Shown: positions 25,586 through 33,512 of the stretch, piece by piece
Numbering within the stretch: the stretch's first letter is position 1
How the letters are laid out: each line of letters opens with the position of its first letter
DNA from: an uncultured Ferrovibrio sp.
GTDB taxonomy: Bacteria > Pseudomonadota > Alphaproteobacteria > Ferrovibrionales > Ferrovibrionaceae
Direction: 5' to 3'
Length of the DNA: 64,000 bases
Assembly (NCBI RefSeq): GCF_937960835.1
Contig: NZ_CALGPC010000015.1
Coordinates: 62,001 to 126,000, forward strand
Position numbers and translations under genes: made by a program
The notes under the pieces: model-generated
The model's input: the letters and a program-made list of their open reading frames with translations, nothing else
Databases searched by the model: none
What the model was told of the DNA's origin: nothing

Positions 25586-26485
25586 ATGCCTATATCGCCG
25601 GAATTCTGGTCGGTCGAACTCGACATCCCTGTCGATCTGGTTGCCGCCACCGAAGAGATGCTGGGCGACGAAGGTGTCGCCGTCACCTCCTATGAGGTGC
25701 CGATCCCGGGTCAGGCGATCAGCCCAAAATGGCGCATCCAGGTGCTGTTCGATGCGCCGCCCGATGAGACTGAATGGCGCCACCGGCTGACGGCTATTGC
25801 CGAAGGGCTGGGACTGGAATCGCCCGTCATCACCTTCTCCCATGTGCCGGCGAAGGATTGGGTGCGCCATACCAACATCCTCAACGCGCCGATCCATGCC
25901 GGACGCTTCTTCCTGCATGGCGCGCATGACGCAGGCAAGGCGCCACCGGGCAGCTTGAGCCTCTTGCTGGATGCCGGATTGGCCTTCGGCACCGGCCGGG
26001 CGCCATCGACTTATGGCTGCCTTCTGGCGATCGACCAGATCTGCCGGGTGAAGCCGCCGCGCCGCATGCTGGATATGGGGACAGGGTCGGGCGTACTGGC
26101 CATGGCCGCCGCCCGGGCGGGCGTACCACAAGTGCTGGCGGCGGATATCGATCCGGTCGCCGTGGCGGTGACCCGCGATAATGTCCGGCTGAATGGTCTG
26201 AGCCAGCGTGTCGCCGCGGTCACGGCCAGCCGCCCGGACGATCCGCGCCTTGCCGTCGCAAGTGGTTATGACCTCGTGGTGGCCAACATCCTGGCAGAAC
26301 CGCTTTGCCGCATGGCACCTGGATTAAGCCGCCTCGTTGCTGCGAACGGGCATCTGGTCCTCTCCGGCCTGCTGGCGCGGGAGGAACGTCTCGTCGCCGC
26401 CCATTACCGGGCGGTCGGCCTCAAACTGAAGCGCCGCATTGCGCGTGAAGGCTGGCACACCCTGGTGCTTTCCCGCCGCCCCTGA
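25586..26485 (+). CDS. prmA: Ribosomal protein L11 methyltransferase
   Basis: A 299-residue SAM enzyme that trimethylates Lys and the N-terminus of ribosomal protein L11. An N-terminal L11-binding domain (1-60) is followed by the methyltransferase domain with motif I MLDMGTGSGV (161-170), AADIDPVAV, and the VVANILAEPL catalytic loop. The conserved AFGTGxHxTT segment is altered to AFGTGRAPSTYGC (133-145), replacing the usual His; whether this affects activity is unknown. It directly follows the helicase gene and is probably co-transcribed with it. Confidence 0.9.
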   Translation: MPISPEFWSVELDIPVDLVAATEEMLGDEGVAVTSYEVPIPGQAISPKWRIQVLFDAPPDETEWRHRLTAIAEGLGLESPVITFSHVPAKDWVRHTNILNAPIHAGRFFLHGAHDAGKAPPGSLSLLLDAGLAFGTGRAPSTYGCLLAIDQICRVKPPRRMLDMGTGSGVLAMAAARAGVPQVLAADIDPVAVAVTRDNVRLNGLSQRVAAVTASRPDDPRLAVASGYDLVVANILAEPLCRMAPGLSRLVAANGHLVLSGLLAREERLVAAHYRAVGLKLKRRIAREGWHTLVLSRRP

Positions 26486-26522
26486 AATCCGGCACACAGT
26501 CATGTGAATACGCCGGGGGACG

Positions 26523-26537
26523 GCGGCAGCCTGCCGC
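26523..26537. terminator. Short hairpin between convergent prmA and DUF1127 genes
   Basis: GCGGCA (26523-26528) pairs with TGCCGC (26532-26537) over a 3-nt loop in the gap between convergent genes. No T-run follows, so termination is a guess from position. Confidence 0.3.
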
Positions 26538-26557
26538 GTATAGCGTTTGCCTGTTGC

Positions 26558-26911
26558 TCAGGCGGCCGCTTCGGCCTTGGCCTTGAGGGTCTGCACCTTG
26601 GCTTCGCCGGCATTCTCGTTCGACGGCGCCGCCGGGCGATACATCTCACCCGCAACGGCTGCCGGAATGCTGGAGCGGCTCAGGCCCATGTCGTGCAGGG
26701 TACGATCATCCAGCGCCCGCAGCTCGGCCTCCGCCGCAGAGCGCCGCAGGCTGGCCACCAGGCTGCCGACGATCTTGTTCAGAAACGCCGCGATGGCGCG
26801 TGAGCGCATACGGCGGGCTTCCAGCTCGAGTTGCACGTAATCGGTCAGGCCGAGATAGTGATAGGGATAGCTGTTGAGGGTAGTGGACTTTTCAAAACGC
26901 GGGGTCGTCAT
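26558..26911 (-). CDS. DUF1127 small regulatory protein, copy 1
   Basis: A 117-residue protein whose C-terminal half carries the Arg-rich DUF1127 domain, ending LRALDDRTLHDMGLSRSSIPAAVAG. The start at 26911 has GGAG 6 nt upstream; an ATG four codons earlier is less likely. Studied DUF1127 proteins in Alphaproteobacteria are small, stress- or nutrient-responsive and some bind RNA; no specific role can be read here. It is a paralogue of the gene at 27300-27659: both carry a tail after the domain with NEN followed by an acidic-Ala-Lys segment. The two are tandem on the minus strand with a 388-bp gap. Confidence 0.85.
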   Translation of the reverse strand: MTTPRFEKSTTLNSYPYHYLGLTDYVQLELEARRMRSRAIAAFLNKIVGSLVASLRRSAAEAELRALDDRTLHDMGLSRSSIPAAVAGEMYRPAAPSNENAGEAKVQTLKAKAEAAA

Positions 26912-27299
26912 GGCCATCTCCATTCGTTTGGATAAGCCGCCCCGGGTGTTCCTCCGTCATGCCTGCTCTTGAAAATATGTCAGCATGACTGACGTATATA
27001 TTGCATCGCACAAAATGATTCGCAAGCGGAATCTGGAAGAAATTTAAGCAGAATCAAATATGTAGAAAAAATAACCACCCTGCCCAGATTTACGCCCAGG
27101 AGAGAGCCGCACCAGTTCTGAGCAAGTTTTGGATTTTGAGGCCTAGCCATGCGCCAAATGAATGGCTCGGCTGCAAAGCAAACAACGCGGCACTAGGCCG
27201 CGTTGCAGGAGATCGGACCGGACCTGCCGCCCTCTTCAGGGGGAGGAGGACGCTACAGGCGACAGGCCCGGTGCCGACGGGGAGGAACTGTAATTCCGC
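26912..27299. other. 388-bp AT-richer gap between the two DUF1127 genes
   Basis: No convincing reading frame. It contains a perfect 8-bp hairpin, AACGCGGC (27184-27191) with GCCGCGTT (27197-27204) and a 5-nt loop, about 100 bp beyond the stop of the upstream DUF1127 gene, and a GTCAG/CTGAC inverted repeat (26979-26993) next to a TATATA stretch (26995-27000) that may be part of the promoter of the downstream copy. The 27000-27080 part is notably AT-rich. A small RNA is possible but I see no clear terminator with a T-run. Confidence 0.4.
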
Positions 27300-27659
27300 T
27301 TAGGCCGCTTCGCGCGGTACCAGGCGGGTAATCTTGGCGTCGGCCGTATTCTCGTTGACCGGCTTGACGGCCGGACGCTCGATCAGGCCGGCAGCAGCGG
27401 CCGGGATTTGCGAGCGGCTCAGGCCAATATCACGCAGCATCTGGTCATCGAGCGAGTTCAACTCTTCGATGGCCCGACGCTCAGCGAGATGAGCCTTGTA
27501 GCGGGCGACGGCGCCCTTGAGGGCGTTCCAGCCAGCCACGATCAGGGAGGCGAGAGCTTCAGCGCGAATACGACGCGCATAGGCCTCGATCTCGGCGGCG
27601 CTCAGCGGGGCCAGATTAGCCGGATAGCCAAAAGCGGTCTGGTTGCGCAGGGTGTTCAT
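27300..27659 (-). CDS. DUF1127 small regulatory protein, copy 2
   Basis: A 119-residue protein with an N-terminal 40 residues unique to it and the DUF1127 domain at about 50-95 (RRAIEELNSLDDQMLRDIGLSRSQIP). The tail NENTADAKITRL matches NENAGEAKVQTL of copy 1, showing duplication. ATG at 27659 has GGAGA 6 nt upstream. A possible promoter (TTGAAA at 27734-27739 and AATATT at 27711-27716, both read on the minus strand, 17-bp spacer) lies ahead. Conditions that induce it are unknown. Confidence 0.85.
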   Translation of the reverse strand: MNTLRNQTAFGYPANLAPLSAAEIEAYARRIRAEALASLIVAGWNALKGAVARYKAHLAERRAIEELNSLDDQMLRDIGLSRSQIPAAAAGLIERPAVKPVNENTADAKITRLVPREAA

Positions 27660-27710
27660 GGTAGTCTCCGTTCTGTGGTCCGGGCTTCTCTGCATCTCGG
27701 CCACGACGGG

Positions 27711-27739
27711 AATATTGCACTGCACCTATTAAATTTCAA
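27711..27739 (-). promoter_or_regulatory. Possible promoter of DUF1127 copy 2
   Basis: On the minus strand TTGAAA (27739-27734) is followed after 17 nt by AATATT (27716-27711), about 50 nt before the start codon. The -35 is good and the -10 weak. Confidence 0.35.
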
Positions 27740-27850
27740 TGACTTATCCATGATGGTTTGCTTACGCAGCAATGCAGAAAATGCATAGCTTGTCCTGGAC
27801 GCCGCCCCCGCTAGCTCGCATATTGTGATGATCCAACAACGGGTTACCCG

Positions 27851-29839
27851 ATGACCTTGCACCAGCCCGACCTCGCCGCCATGCCCCCGCAGCTTGCCGA
27901 TCATCTGCGCGGAATCGCCGCAGCCCCCCGCATCTTCGGCCGTTTTCCAGGGCTGGAATTAATCGCCGACGATCCAAAGACGCCCCGTGCCATCCTGGAA
28001 AAAGCGGTGGCTGATCTGGCAGCGCGTTTCACCGCGACGCTGGAAGATCGCAGCGCTGTCGGAAAGCGACTGGAAGCTCTGCGGGCCGAGTTGGCTCGGC
28101 GCGGCGTTGCTGGCGTCATCGTGCCCCTGACTGATGAATATCAAAGCGAATATGTGCCGCTGCGCGCCCAGCGCCTGACCTGGCTGACGGGTTTCACCGG
28201 TTCTGCGGGCTTGGCCATCGTTCTGGCCGACAAGGCCGCGATCTGGAGCGATGGCCGATACACGCTGCAATTAGCCCAGCAGGTGGACGGCGAGCTTTTC
28301 GAGCGGCTTCATATTACCGATGAGCCGCCGACTGAGTGGCTCAAATCGGCTCTGAAGCTTGGCGATAAGCTTGTCTACGATCCCTGGCTGCATACCGAAG
28401 ACGGCGTGAAACGCTTCGCCGCGGCCTGCAGCGCCGCTGGCGCCGAACTAGTGCCGGCAGATGACAATCCGATCGATCTCGTCTGGACGGACCAACCGCC
28501 GCCACCACTGGGTCCGGTTCGCATCCAGGATACCGCCCTCGCCGGTCGCAGCGCTGCCGAAAAGCGCAAGGAGGTCGCTGCCAGTATCAAGGCACGAGGA
28601 GCCGATGCTGCTGTGCTGACCTTGCCGGAATCGATAGCATGGCTACTCAATATCCGCGGCAGCGATGTAGCGCATACGCCGCTGCCTTTGTCCATGGCCG
28701 TGGTTGGCGCCGATGGCGGCGTCGATCTCTATATCGACTCCCGCAAGCTGTCGGCGGACGTGCGTGTTCATCTCGCCGACGTCCGGCTGCATGAGCCGTC
28801 GGCCTTCCCAACCGCTCTGGATAAGTTGGGCCAGGCAGGCAAGGCCGTGCAGGTCGACCCGGCATGCAGTGGCGTCTATGTCCTGCAGCGGCTGGAAAAG
28901 GCTGGGGCCAAACTCATCCGCGCCGAAGATCCGTGCCTGCTGCCCAAGGCTTGCAAGACGCCGGCCGAACTCGACGGCACCCGTGCCGCCCATCACCGTG
29001 ATGGCGCTGCGGTGACGCGATTCCTTGCCTGGCTTGATCAGGAAGCGCCAAAGGGCGGCGTCGACGAGATCATGGCGGCTGAAAAGCTGCAAAGCTTTCG
29101 CCAGTTATCCAATGAGCTGCGCGATCTTTCCTTCTCCACGATCTCGGGCGCGGGCCCGAATGGCGCCATCGTGCATTACCGGGTGACGCCGGAAACCAAT
29201 CGCCTGCTGGAAAACGGCACGCTTTATCTGGTCGATTCCGGCGGGCAGTATCCCGATGGCACCACCGATATTACGCGCACCGTGGCGATCGGCGAACCGA
29301 CGGCGGAAATGCGTGAGCATTTCACCCGGGTTCTCAAAGGGCATATCGCCATCGCCACCGCGCGCTTCCCCGAAGGAACTACTGGCCAGCAACTGGATGC
29401 GCTGGCGCGCCTGCCGCTTTGGGAGGTTGGCCTGGACTACGACCACGGCACCGGTCATGGCGTCGGCAGCTATCTGTCGGTGCATGAAGGACCGCAGCGT
29501 ATCTCGAAGGCTGGCAGTCCCGTGCCCTTGAAGCCAGGCATGATCATTTCCAACGAGCCCGGCTATTACAAGACCAATGCCTATGGCATCCGGATCGAGA
29601 ATCTCGTTGCGGTGCGCGTCGTCACCGAGAAAGCAGAGAACGGCAAACGCTGGCTTGGCTTCGAAACCCTGACCCGCGCCCCCATCGACCGTCGGCTGAT
29701 CGACCTTTCTTTGCTGACAGCGCAGGAAGTGGCCTGGCTGGACGCTTATCACGCCCTGGTCTGGCAGGAGATCGGTCCGCTAGTGGACGACGCCACGGCA
29801 GCCTGGCTCAAACGCGTCACCGCGCCGCTTGGCACATAA
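27851..29839 (+). CDS. pepP: Xaa-Pro aminopeptidase, M24B family (XPNPEP1-like)
   Basis: A 662-residue three-domain metallopeptidase that removes an N-terminal residue preceding proline. Two creatinase-type N-domains (about 70-370) precede the pita-bread catalytic domain. The five metal ligands are Asp462, Asp473, His536, Glu569 and Glu583, in VDSGGQYPDGTTDITRT, GTGHGVG, NEPGYY and IRIENL. The long form resembles eukaryotic cytosolic aminopeptidase P1 rather than E. coli PepP. The first 65 or so residues precede the usual domain start and look like an extra helix. Divergent from the DUF1127 gene. Confidence 0.92.
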   Translation: MTLHQPDLAAMPPQLADHLRGIAAAPRIFGRFPGLELIADDPKTPRAILEKAVADLAARFTATLEDRSAVGKRLEALRAELARRGVAGVIVPLTDEYQSEYVPLRAQRLTWLTGFTGSAGLAIVLADKAAIWSDGRYTLQLAQQVDGELFERLHITDEPPTEWLKSALKLGDKLVYDPWLHTEDGVKRFAAACSAAGAELVPADDNPIDLVWTDQPPPPLGPVRIQDTALAGRSAAEKRKEVAASIKARGADAAVLTLPESIAWLLNIRGSDVAHTPLPLSMAVVGADGGVDLYIDSRKLSADVRVHLADVRLHEPSAFPTALDKLGQAGKAVQVDPACSGVYVLQRLEKAGAKLIRAEDPCLLPKACKTPAELDGTRAAHHRDGAAVTRFLAWLDQEAPKGGVDEIMAAEKLQSFRQLSNELRDLSFSTISGAGPNGAIVHYRVTPETNRLLENGTLYLVDSGGQYPDGTTDITRTVAIGEPTAEMREHFTRVLKGHIAIATARFPEGTTGQQLDALARLPLWEVGLDYDHGTGHGVGSYLSVHEGPQRISKAGSPVPLKPGMIISNEPGYYKTNAYGIRIENLVAVRVVTEKAENGKRWLGFETLTRAPIDRRLIDLSLLTAQEVAWLDAYHALVWQEIGPLVDDATAAWLKRVTAPLGT

Positions 29840-29965
29840 GCGGGCGTGCTTGATCCAGCGCAAAACTGGCCGGAATTTCGAACATACCACCTTGTCAGCC
29901 AGCGAGACCGGCCTTTAGCCTGATGCCCTTCTGACCCTGTCCTTCTGACGCGGAGTGGATCGATC

Positions 29966-30670
29966 ATGCTCGACCAACGGATCAAGGCGGCGCTGGAACT
30001 CGTCTCGACAGCCACGCTCACGACGGTGTTGCTCAAGAAAGGCTTGCGCAAAACCTGGATGAAAGGTCCCAAGCCGCTGGTCCCGCAGGACAAGCGCATC
30101 GTCGGTCCCGCCTTTACCCTGCGCTTCGTGCCAGCCCGCGAAGACCTTGCGACGCCGGAGAGCTGGTCCTCGCCCCGTTCGACCCGCGGCGCGATCGAAG
30201 ACATGCCGGAAGGCTGCATCGCCGTGGTGGATGCAATGGGCATCAAGGATGCCGGCATCTTCGGCGACATTCTTTGCGCCCGCATGAAGAAGCGCGGCGT
30301 GGCCGCACTGGTGACTGATGGCGTGGTGCGCGATGGTGCCGGTGTCATCGGCACCGGCCTGCCCGTCTGGTGCGATGGCGTTGCTGCGCCGCCCAGCGTC
30401 GCCGGCCTTACCTTCGTCGGCTGGCAGGAGCCGATCGGCTGCGGCGGCGTGGCTGTCTATCCCGATGATGTGATCATATTGGATTCCGACGGCGCCGTTC
30501 TGATCCCTCAGGCCATCGTTGCCGAGGTCGCCTCGGCGGCCGTGGAGCAGGAGAAGCTGGAAACCTGGATTATGGGCGAGGTTGAGAAAGGCACGCCCCT
30601 GCCCGGCCTCTATCCGCCGAATGCCGAAACCAAGGCGCGCTACGACGCGGAAATGAAGCAGAAGGGCTGA
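29966..30670 (+). CDS. RraA/HMG aldolase-family protein
   Basis: A 234-residue member of the RraA-like fold. Bacterial relatives are either RNase E inhibitors or, more often in this form, class II aldolases that cleave 4-hydroxy-4-methyl-2-oxoglutarate or oxaloacetate. The GDILCARMKKRGVAALVTDGVVRD segment has the conserved Gly-Asp and Arg-Asp residues that bind metal and substrate in the aldolases, which favours an enzyme. It is longer than E. coli RraA (161 residues), again aldolase-like. No pathway partners are adjacent; it converges with an exonuclease gene with a 7-bp gap. Confidence 0.75.
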   Translation: MLDQRIKAALELVSTATLTTVLLKKGLRKTWMKGPKPLVPQDKRIVGPAFTLRFVPAREDLATPESWSSPRSTRGAIEDMPEGCIAVVDAMGIKDAGIFGDILCARMKKRGVAALVTDGVVRDGAGVIGTGLPVWCDGVAAPPSVAGLTFVGWQEPIGCGGVAVYPDDVIILDSDGAVLIPQAIVAEVASAAVEQEKLETWIMGEVEKGTPLPGLYPPNAETKARYDAEMKQKG

Positions 30671-30677
30671 AGCCTTT

Positions 30678-31367
30678 TCAGGCGCCACGCAGCCATGCGG
30701 GCATCCGATTGCGCCGCAGGGCTGCGCGCCGTGCTTCCGGGGTTGAACAGGCCTCGTGATACCCCGGGCCAATGCGACCGGGCATGATGCCGAAGCGTGA
30801 CTGTATGTCGTTCATGCCCGTCAAACCATGATCCGCGAGAATCCGTAATGTAATGGCGGCGCAAGCCGCAGCATCGCTATCGGCGACATGATGGCGTAAA
30901 TCGAAGCCGATATGCCGCGCGACCGTCGACAGCTTGTGATCCGGCAGCTCAGGCCAGGCTGCGCGGGCAACTTTCACCGTGCAGAGATAAGACACGCTCG
31001 GCCAGGGCAGCCCGTAACGGGTCAAGGCAGCGCACAGCACACCGATGTCGAAGGGCGCGTTATGCGCCAGCAACAGCGGCACGGCTTCCAGATGCGGCAG
31101 CAATTCGTCCCAAATGACCGGAAATTCCGGCTCAAACTCCACGTCTCGCGGCTGTATGCCGTGGATCCTGACATGCCACGGATTGAAGCGCATGTCGTGC
31201 GGACGGACGAGGCAGTGAGCGGTGCGGCCGACCCGACTATCGACGATCCAGGCCAATCCGATAGAACAGATGCTGCCGGCCGAGGGGCTGGCGGTTTCAA
31301 AGTCCAGCGCTATCGCCGTCGCCCCTGCAACCTCGTCCAGTCGGGGAATAGCCTGCTGTATCAGCAT
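30678..31367 (-). CDS. DnaQ-like 3'-5' exonuclease
   Basis: A 229-residue DEDDh exonuclease resembling DNA polymerase III epsilon. Exo I is ALDFETAS (Asp and Glu), Exo II LLLAHNAPFDIGVL (Asp), and Exo III HHVADSDAAACA (His and Asp), all present. The C-terminal 50 residues beyond the domain have no feature I recognise. ATG at 31367 lies 4 nt after the ligA stop, making it the last gene of a bamD-recN-ligA-exonuclease run. Role is probably DNA repair or nucleotide turnover rather than replication proofreading. Confidence 0.85.
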   Translation of the reverse strand: MLIQQAIPRLDEVAGATAIALDFETASPSAGSICSIGLAWIVDSRVGRTAHCLVRPHDMRFNPWHVRIHGIQPRDVEFEPEFPVIWDELLPHLEAVPLLLAHNAPFDIGVLCAALTRYGLPWPSVSYLCTVKVARAAWPELPDHKLSTVARHIGFDLRHHVADSDAAACAAITLRILADHGLTGMNDIQSRFGIMPGRIGPGYHEACSTPEARRAALRRNRMPAWLRGA

Positions 31368-31371
31368 GGCG

Positions 31372-33510
31372 TCAGCCGCCAATCAGCTTGAGCCAGTCAT
31401 CCTCGCTCAGCACCGTCACGCCCAGCTTCTGCGCCTCGGCAAGCTTCGAACCAGCTCCCGGACCAGCCACCACGTAATCGGTTTTTTTCGATACCGATCC
31501 GGCAACCTTCGCGCCCAGCGACAATGCGCGCGCCTTGGCCTCATCACGGGTGAACTTCTCAAGGCTGCCGGTGAACACCACCGTCTTGCCCGTCACGGCG
31601 GAATTGGTGACCGGCTTTTCCGGCGGCACCACTTCTTTGAGTTCGGCCAGCAGATGATCGATCACCTTCCGGCTCTGCTCGCGGGTGCAGAAGCCGACGA
31701 TGGCATCGGCCACCACATCGCCCATCTTGTCGATGCTGTTCAGATCGCCCCAGGCCTCGCCTTCACGCTCCTTGGCTGCATCCATAGCCTCAAGCCAACG
31801 CTCCGGGGTTTCATAATGTATCGCCACCAGGCGGGCACGCTCCTGACCGACATGGCGGATGCCAAGCGCATAGATGAAGCGGTCGAAGCCGATGGTGCGG
31901 CGCTGCTCAATGGCGCGCAGCAGGTTGTTCACCGAGGTTTCGCCGTAGCCTTCCTTCTTGCGCAGGCTGTCGGCATGCTTCGTCAGCTTGAAGATGTCTG
32001 CCGGTTCCCTGATCCAGCCCCATTCGTAGAAGGCTGCGATCTGCTTTTCGCCGATCCCTTCGATGTCGAAGGCATTGCGCGAAACGAAATGACGCAGACC
32101 TTCCATTGCCTGAGCGGGGCAACTGACTCCGCCCGTGCAGCGCCGTCGCGCATCTTCACCACCGGCTGCATCGACTTCACGTTCGGCCGGCTGGCCGCAA
32201 ATCGGGCATTTTGTCGGGAACTGAAATTCCTTCGCTCCCGGCGGACGCTTTTCCAGCACGACCGAGACGACCTGAGGGATCACGTCGCCGGCGCGCTGGA
32301 TGATCACGGTATCACCGATGCGCACATCCTTGCGCTTGATCTCGTCTTCGTTATGGAGCGTCGCATTCGACACCAGCACGCCACCGACATTGACCGGTTT
32401 GAGCTTGGCCACCGGAGTGAGCGTGCCGGTGCGGCCGACCTGGATGTCGATATTCTCCAGCAGCGTTTCCGCCTGCTCGGCCGGAAATTTATGTGCAATC
32501 GCCCAACGCGGGCTGCGGCTGATGAAGCCGAGGCGATCCTGCCAATCAAGGCGATCCACCTTGTAGACCACGCCATCGATATCGAAAGGCAGCGACGCCC
32601 GAAGCCCGGAAATCTTTCTGTAATAGGCCAGCAGGTCTTCCAGGCTGTGGCAGACCTCGACATGCGGGTTCAGCGTAAAACCCCAGGAGGCCAGTTTCTC
32701 GCGCACGGAGCTGAGCGTTCCGGTGAAAGGCTCGGAAACTTCGCCCCAGGAATAGCCGAAGAACCGCAAGGGCCGCTTCGCTGTGACCTCGGGATCGAGC
32801 TGACGCAGGCTGCCGGCGGCGGCGTTGCGTGGATTGACCGGGATTCGGATCGATGCTGCCGACAGGCCGCGGGCTTCGCGTTCCTTCGCCAACTCCTCCT
32901 GCGCGGCACGGAAGGCGAGGAAATCCTCGCGCGTCATATAAACCTCCCCGCGCACTTCCAGCACATCCGGCCAGCCCTTGCCTTCCAGCCTGTGCGGCAC
33001 GCCGTATTTCAGCGTCTTGACGTTGGCGGTGACATCCTCGCCTTCCTGGCCGTCGCCGCGGGTAGCTGCGCGCACCAGTTCGCCATGCTCGTAGCGCAGG
33101 CTGGCGGAAAGGCCGTCGATCTTCGGCTCGGCGATTATGGTCAGTTCGTCGGTCGTCTTCAGATTGAGGAAACGCCGAATGCGGCCAAGGAAATCGGCGA
33201 CGTCTTCCTCGGCAAAGGCGTTGTCCAGCGACAGCATCGGCTTGGAATGCCGCACCTTGGCGAAGCCCGGCGCAGGTGCAGCTCCTACGCGGCTGGACAC
33301 ACCCCCTAAGGTCGCAAGTTCAGGAAACCTGGCTTCAATCTCCAGCAGCCGCCGCTTGAGCGCATCGTAGTCAGCATCCGAGATAGTCGGCGCATCCTGC
33401 TGGTGATAGCGCTTGTCGTGCTCGGCAATCTCCTGCTCCAGCCGGGCATGCTCCAATTTCGCCTGGCGTGGACCAAGTTCGGCCACCGGCTTTTCACGCT
33501 GCCGTGACAT
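31372..33510 (-). CDS. ligA: NAD+-dependent DNA ligase
   Basis: The essential replicative ligase, 712 residues. The adenylated lysine lies in EPKIDGLSASLRY; OB-fold follows, then the four-Cys zinc finger (CPICGQ ... RCTGGVSCPAQ), helix-hairpin-helix repeats (FDIEGIGEKQI, IRHVGQERA) and a C-terminal BRCT domain (GKTVVFTGSLEKFTRDEAKA). A perfect AGGAGG lies 7 nt before the ATG, within the 3' end of recN. The bamD-recN-ligA order is common in Alphaproteobacteria. Confidence 0.97.
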   Translation of the reverse strand: MSRQREKPVAELGPRQAKLEHARLEQEIAEHDKRYHQQDAPTISDADYDALKRRLLEIEARFPELATLGGVSSRVGAAPAPGFAKVRHSKPMLSLDNAFAEEDVADFLGRIRRFLNLKTTDELTIIAEPKIDGLSASLRYEHGELVRAATRGDGQEGEDVTANVKTLKYGVPHRLEGKGWPDVLEVRGEVYMTREDFLAFRAAQEELAKEREARGLSAASIRIPVNPRNAAAGSLRQLDPEVTAKRPLRFFGYSWGEVSEPFTGTLSSVREKLASWGFTLNPHVEVCHSLEDLLAYYRKISGLRASLPFDIDGVVYKVDRLDWQDRLGFISRSPRWAIAHKFPAEQAETLLENIDIQVGRTGTLTPVAKLKPVNVGGVLVSNATLHNEDEIKRKDVRIGDTVIIQRAGDVIPQVVSVVLEKRPPGAKEFQFPTKCPICGQPAEREVDAAGGEDARRRCTGGVSCPAQAMEGLRHFVSRNAFDIEGIGEKQIAAFYEWGWIREPADIFKLTKHADSLRKKEGYGETSVNNLLRAIEQRRTIGFDRFIYALGIRHVGQERARLVAIHYETPERWLEAMDAAKEREGEAWGDLNSIDKMGDVVADAIVGFCTREQSRKVIDHLLAELKEVVPPEKPVTNSAVTGKTVVFTGSLEKFTRDEAKARALSLGAKVAGSVSKKTDYVVAGPGAGSKLAEAQKLGVTVLSEDDWLKLIGG

Positions 33511-33512
33511 GG

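Noticed and set aside
27184..27204. Intrinsic terminator for DUF1127 copy 2
   Set aside because: The hairpin is perfect but not followed by a T-run on the minus strand, so I list it only as part of the gap.
31222..33309. 695-codon plus-strand open frame opposite ligA
   Set aside because: Long antisense frames are common opposite GC-rich coding sequence; LigA on the minus strand is complete with all motifs.
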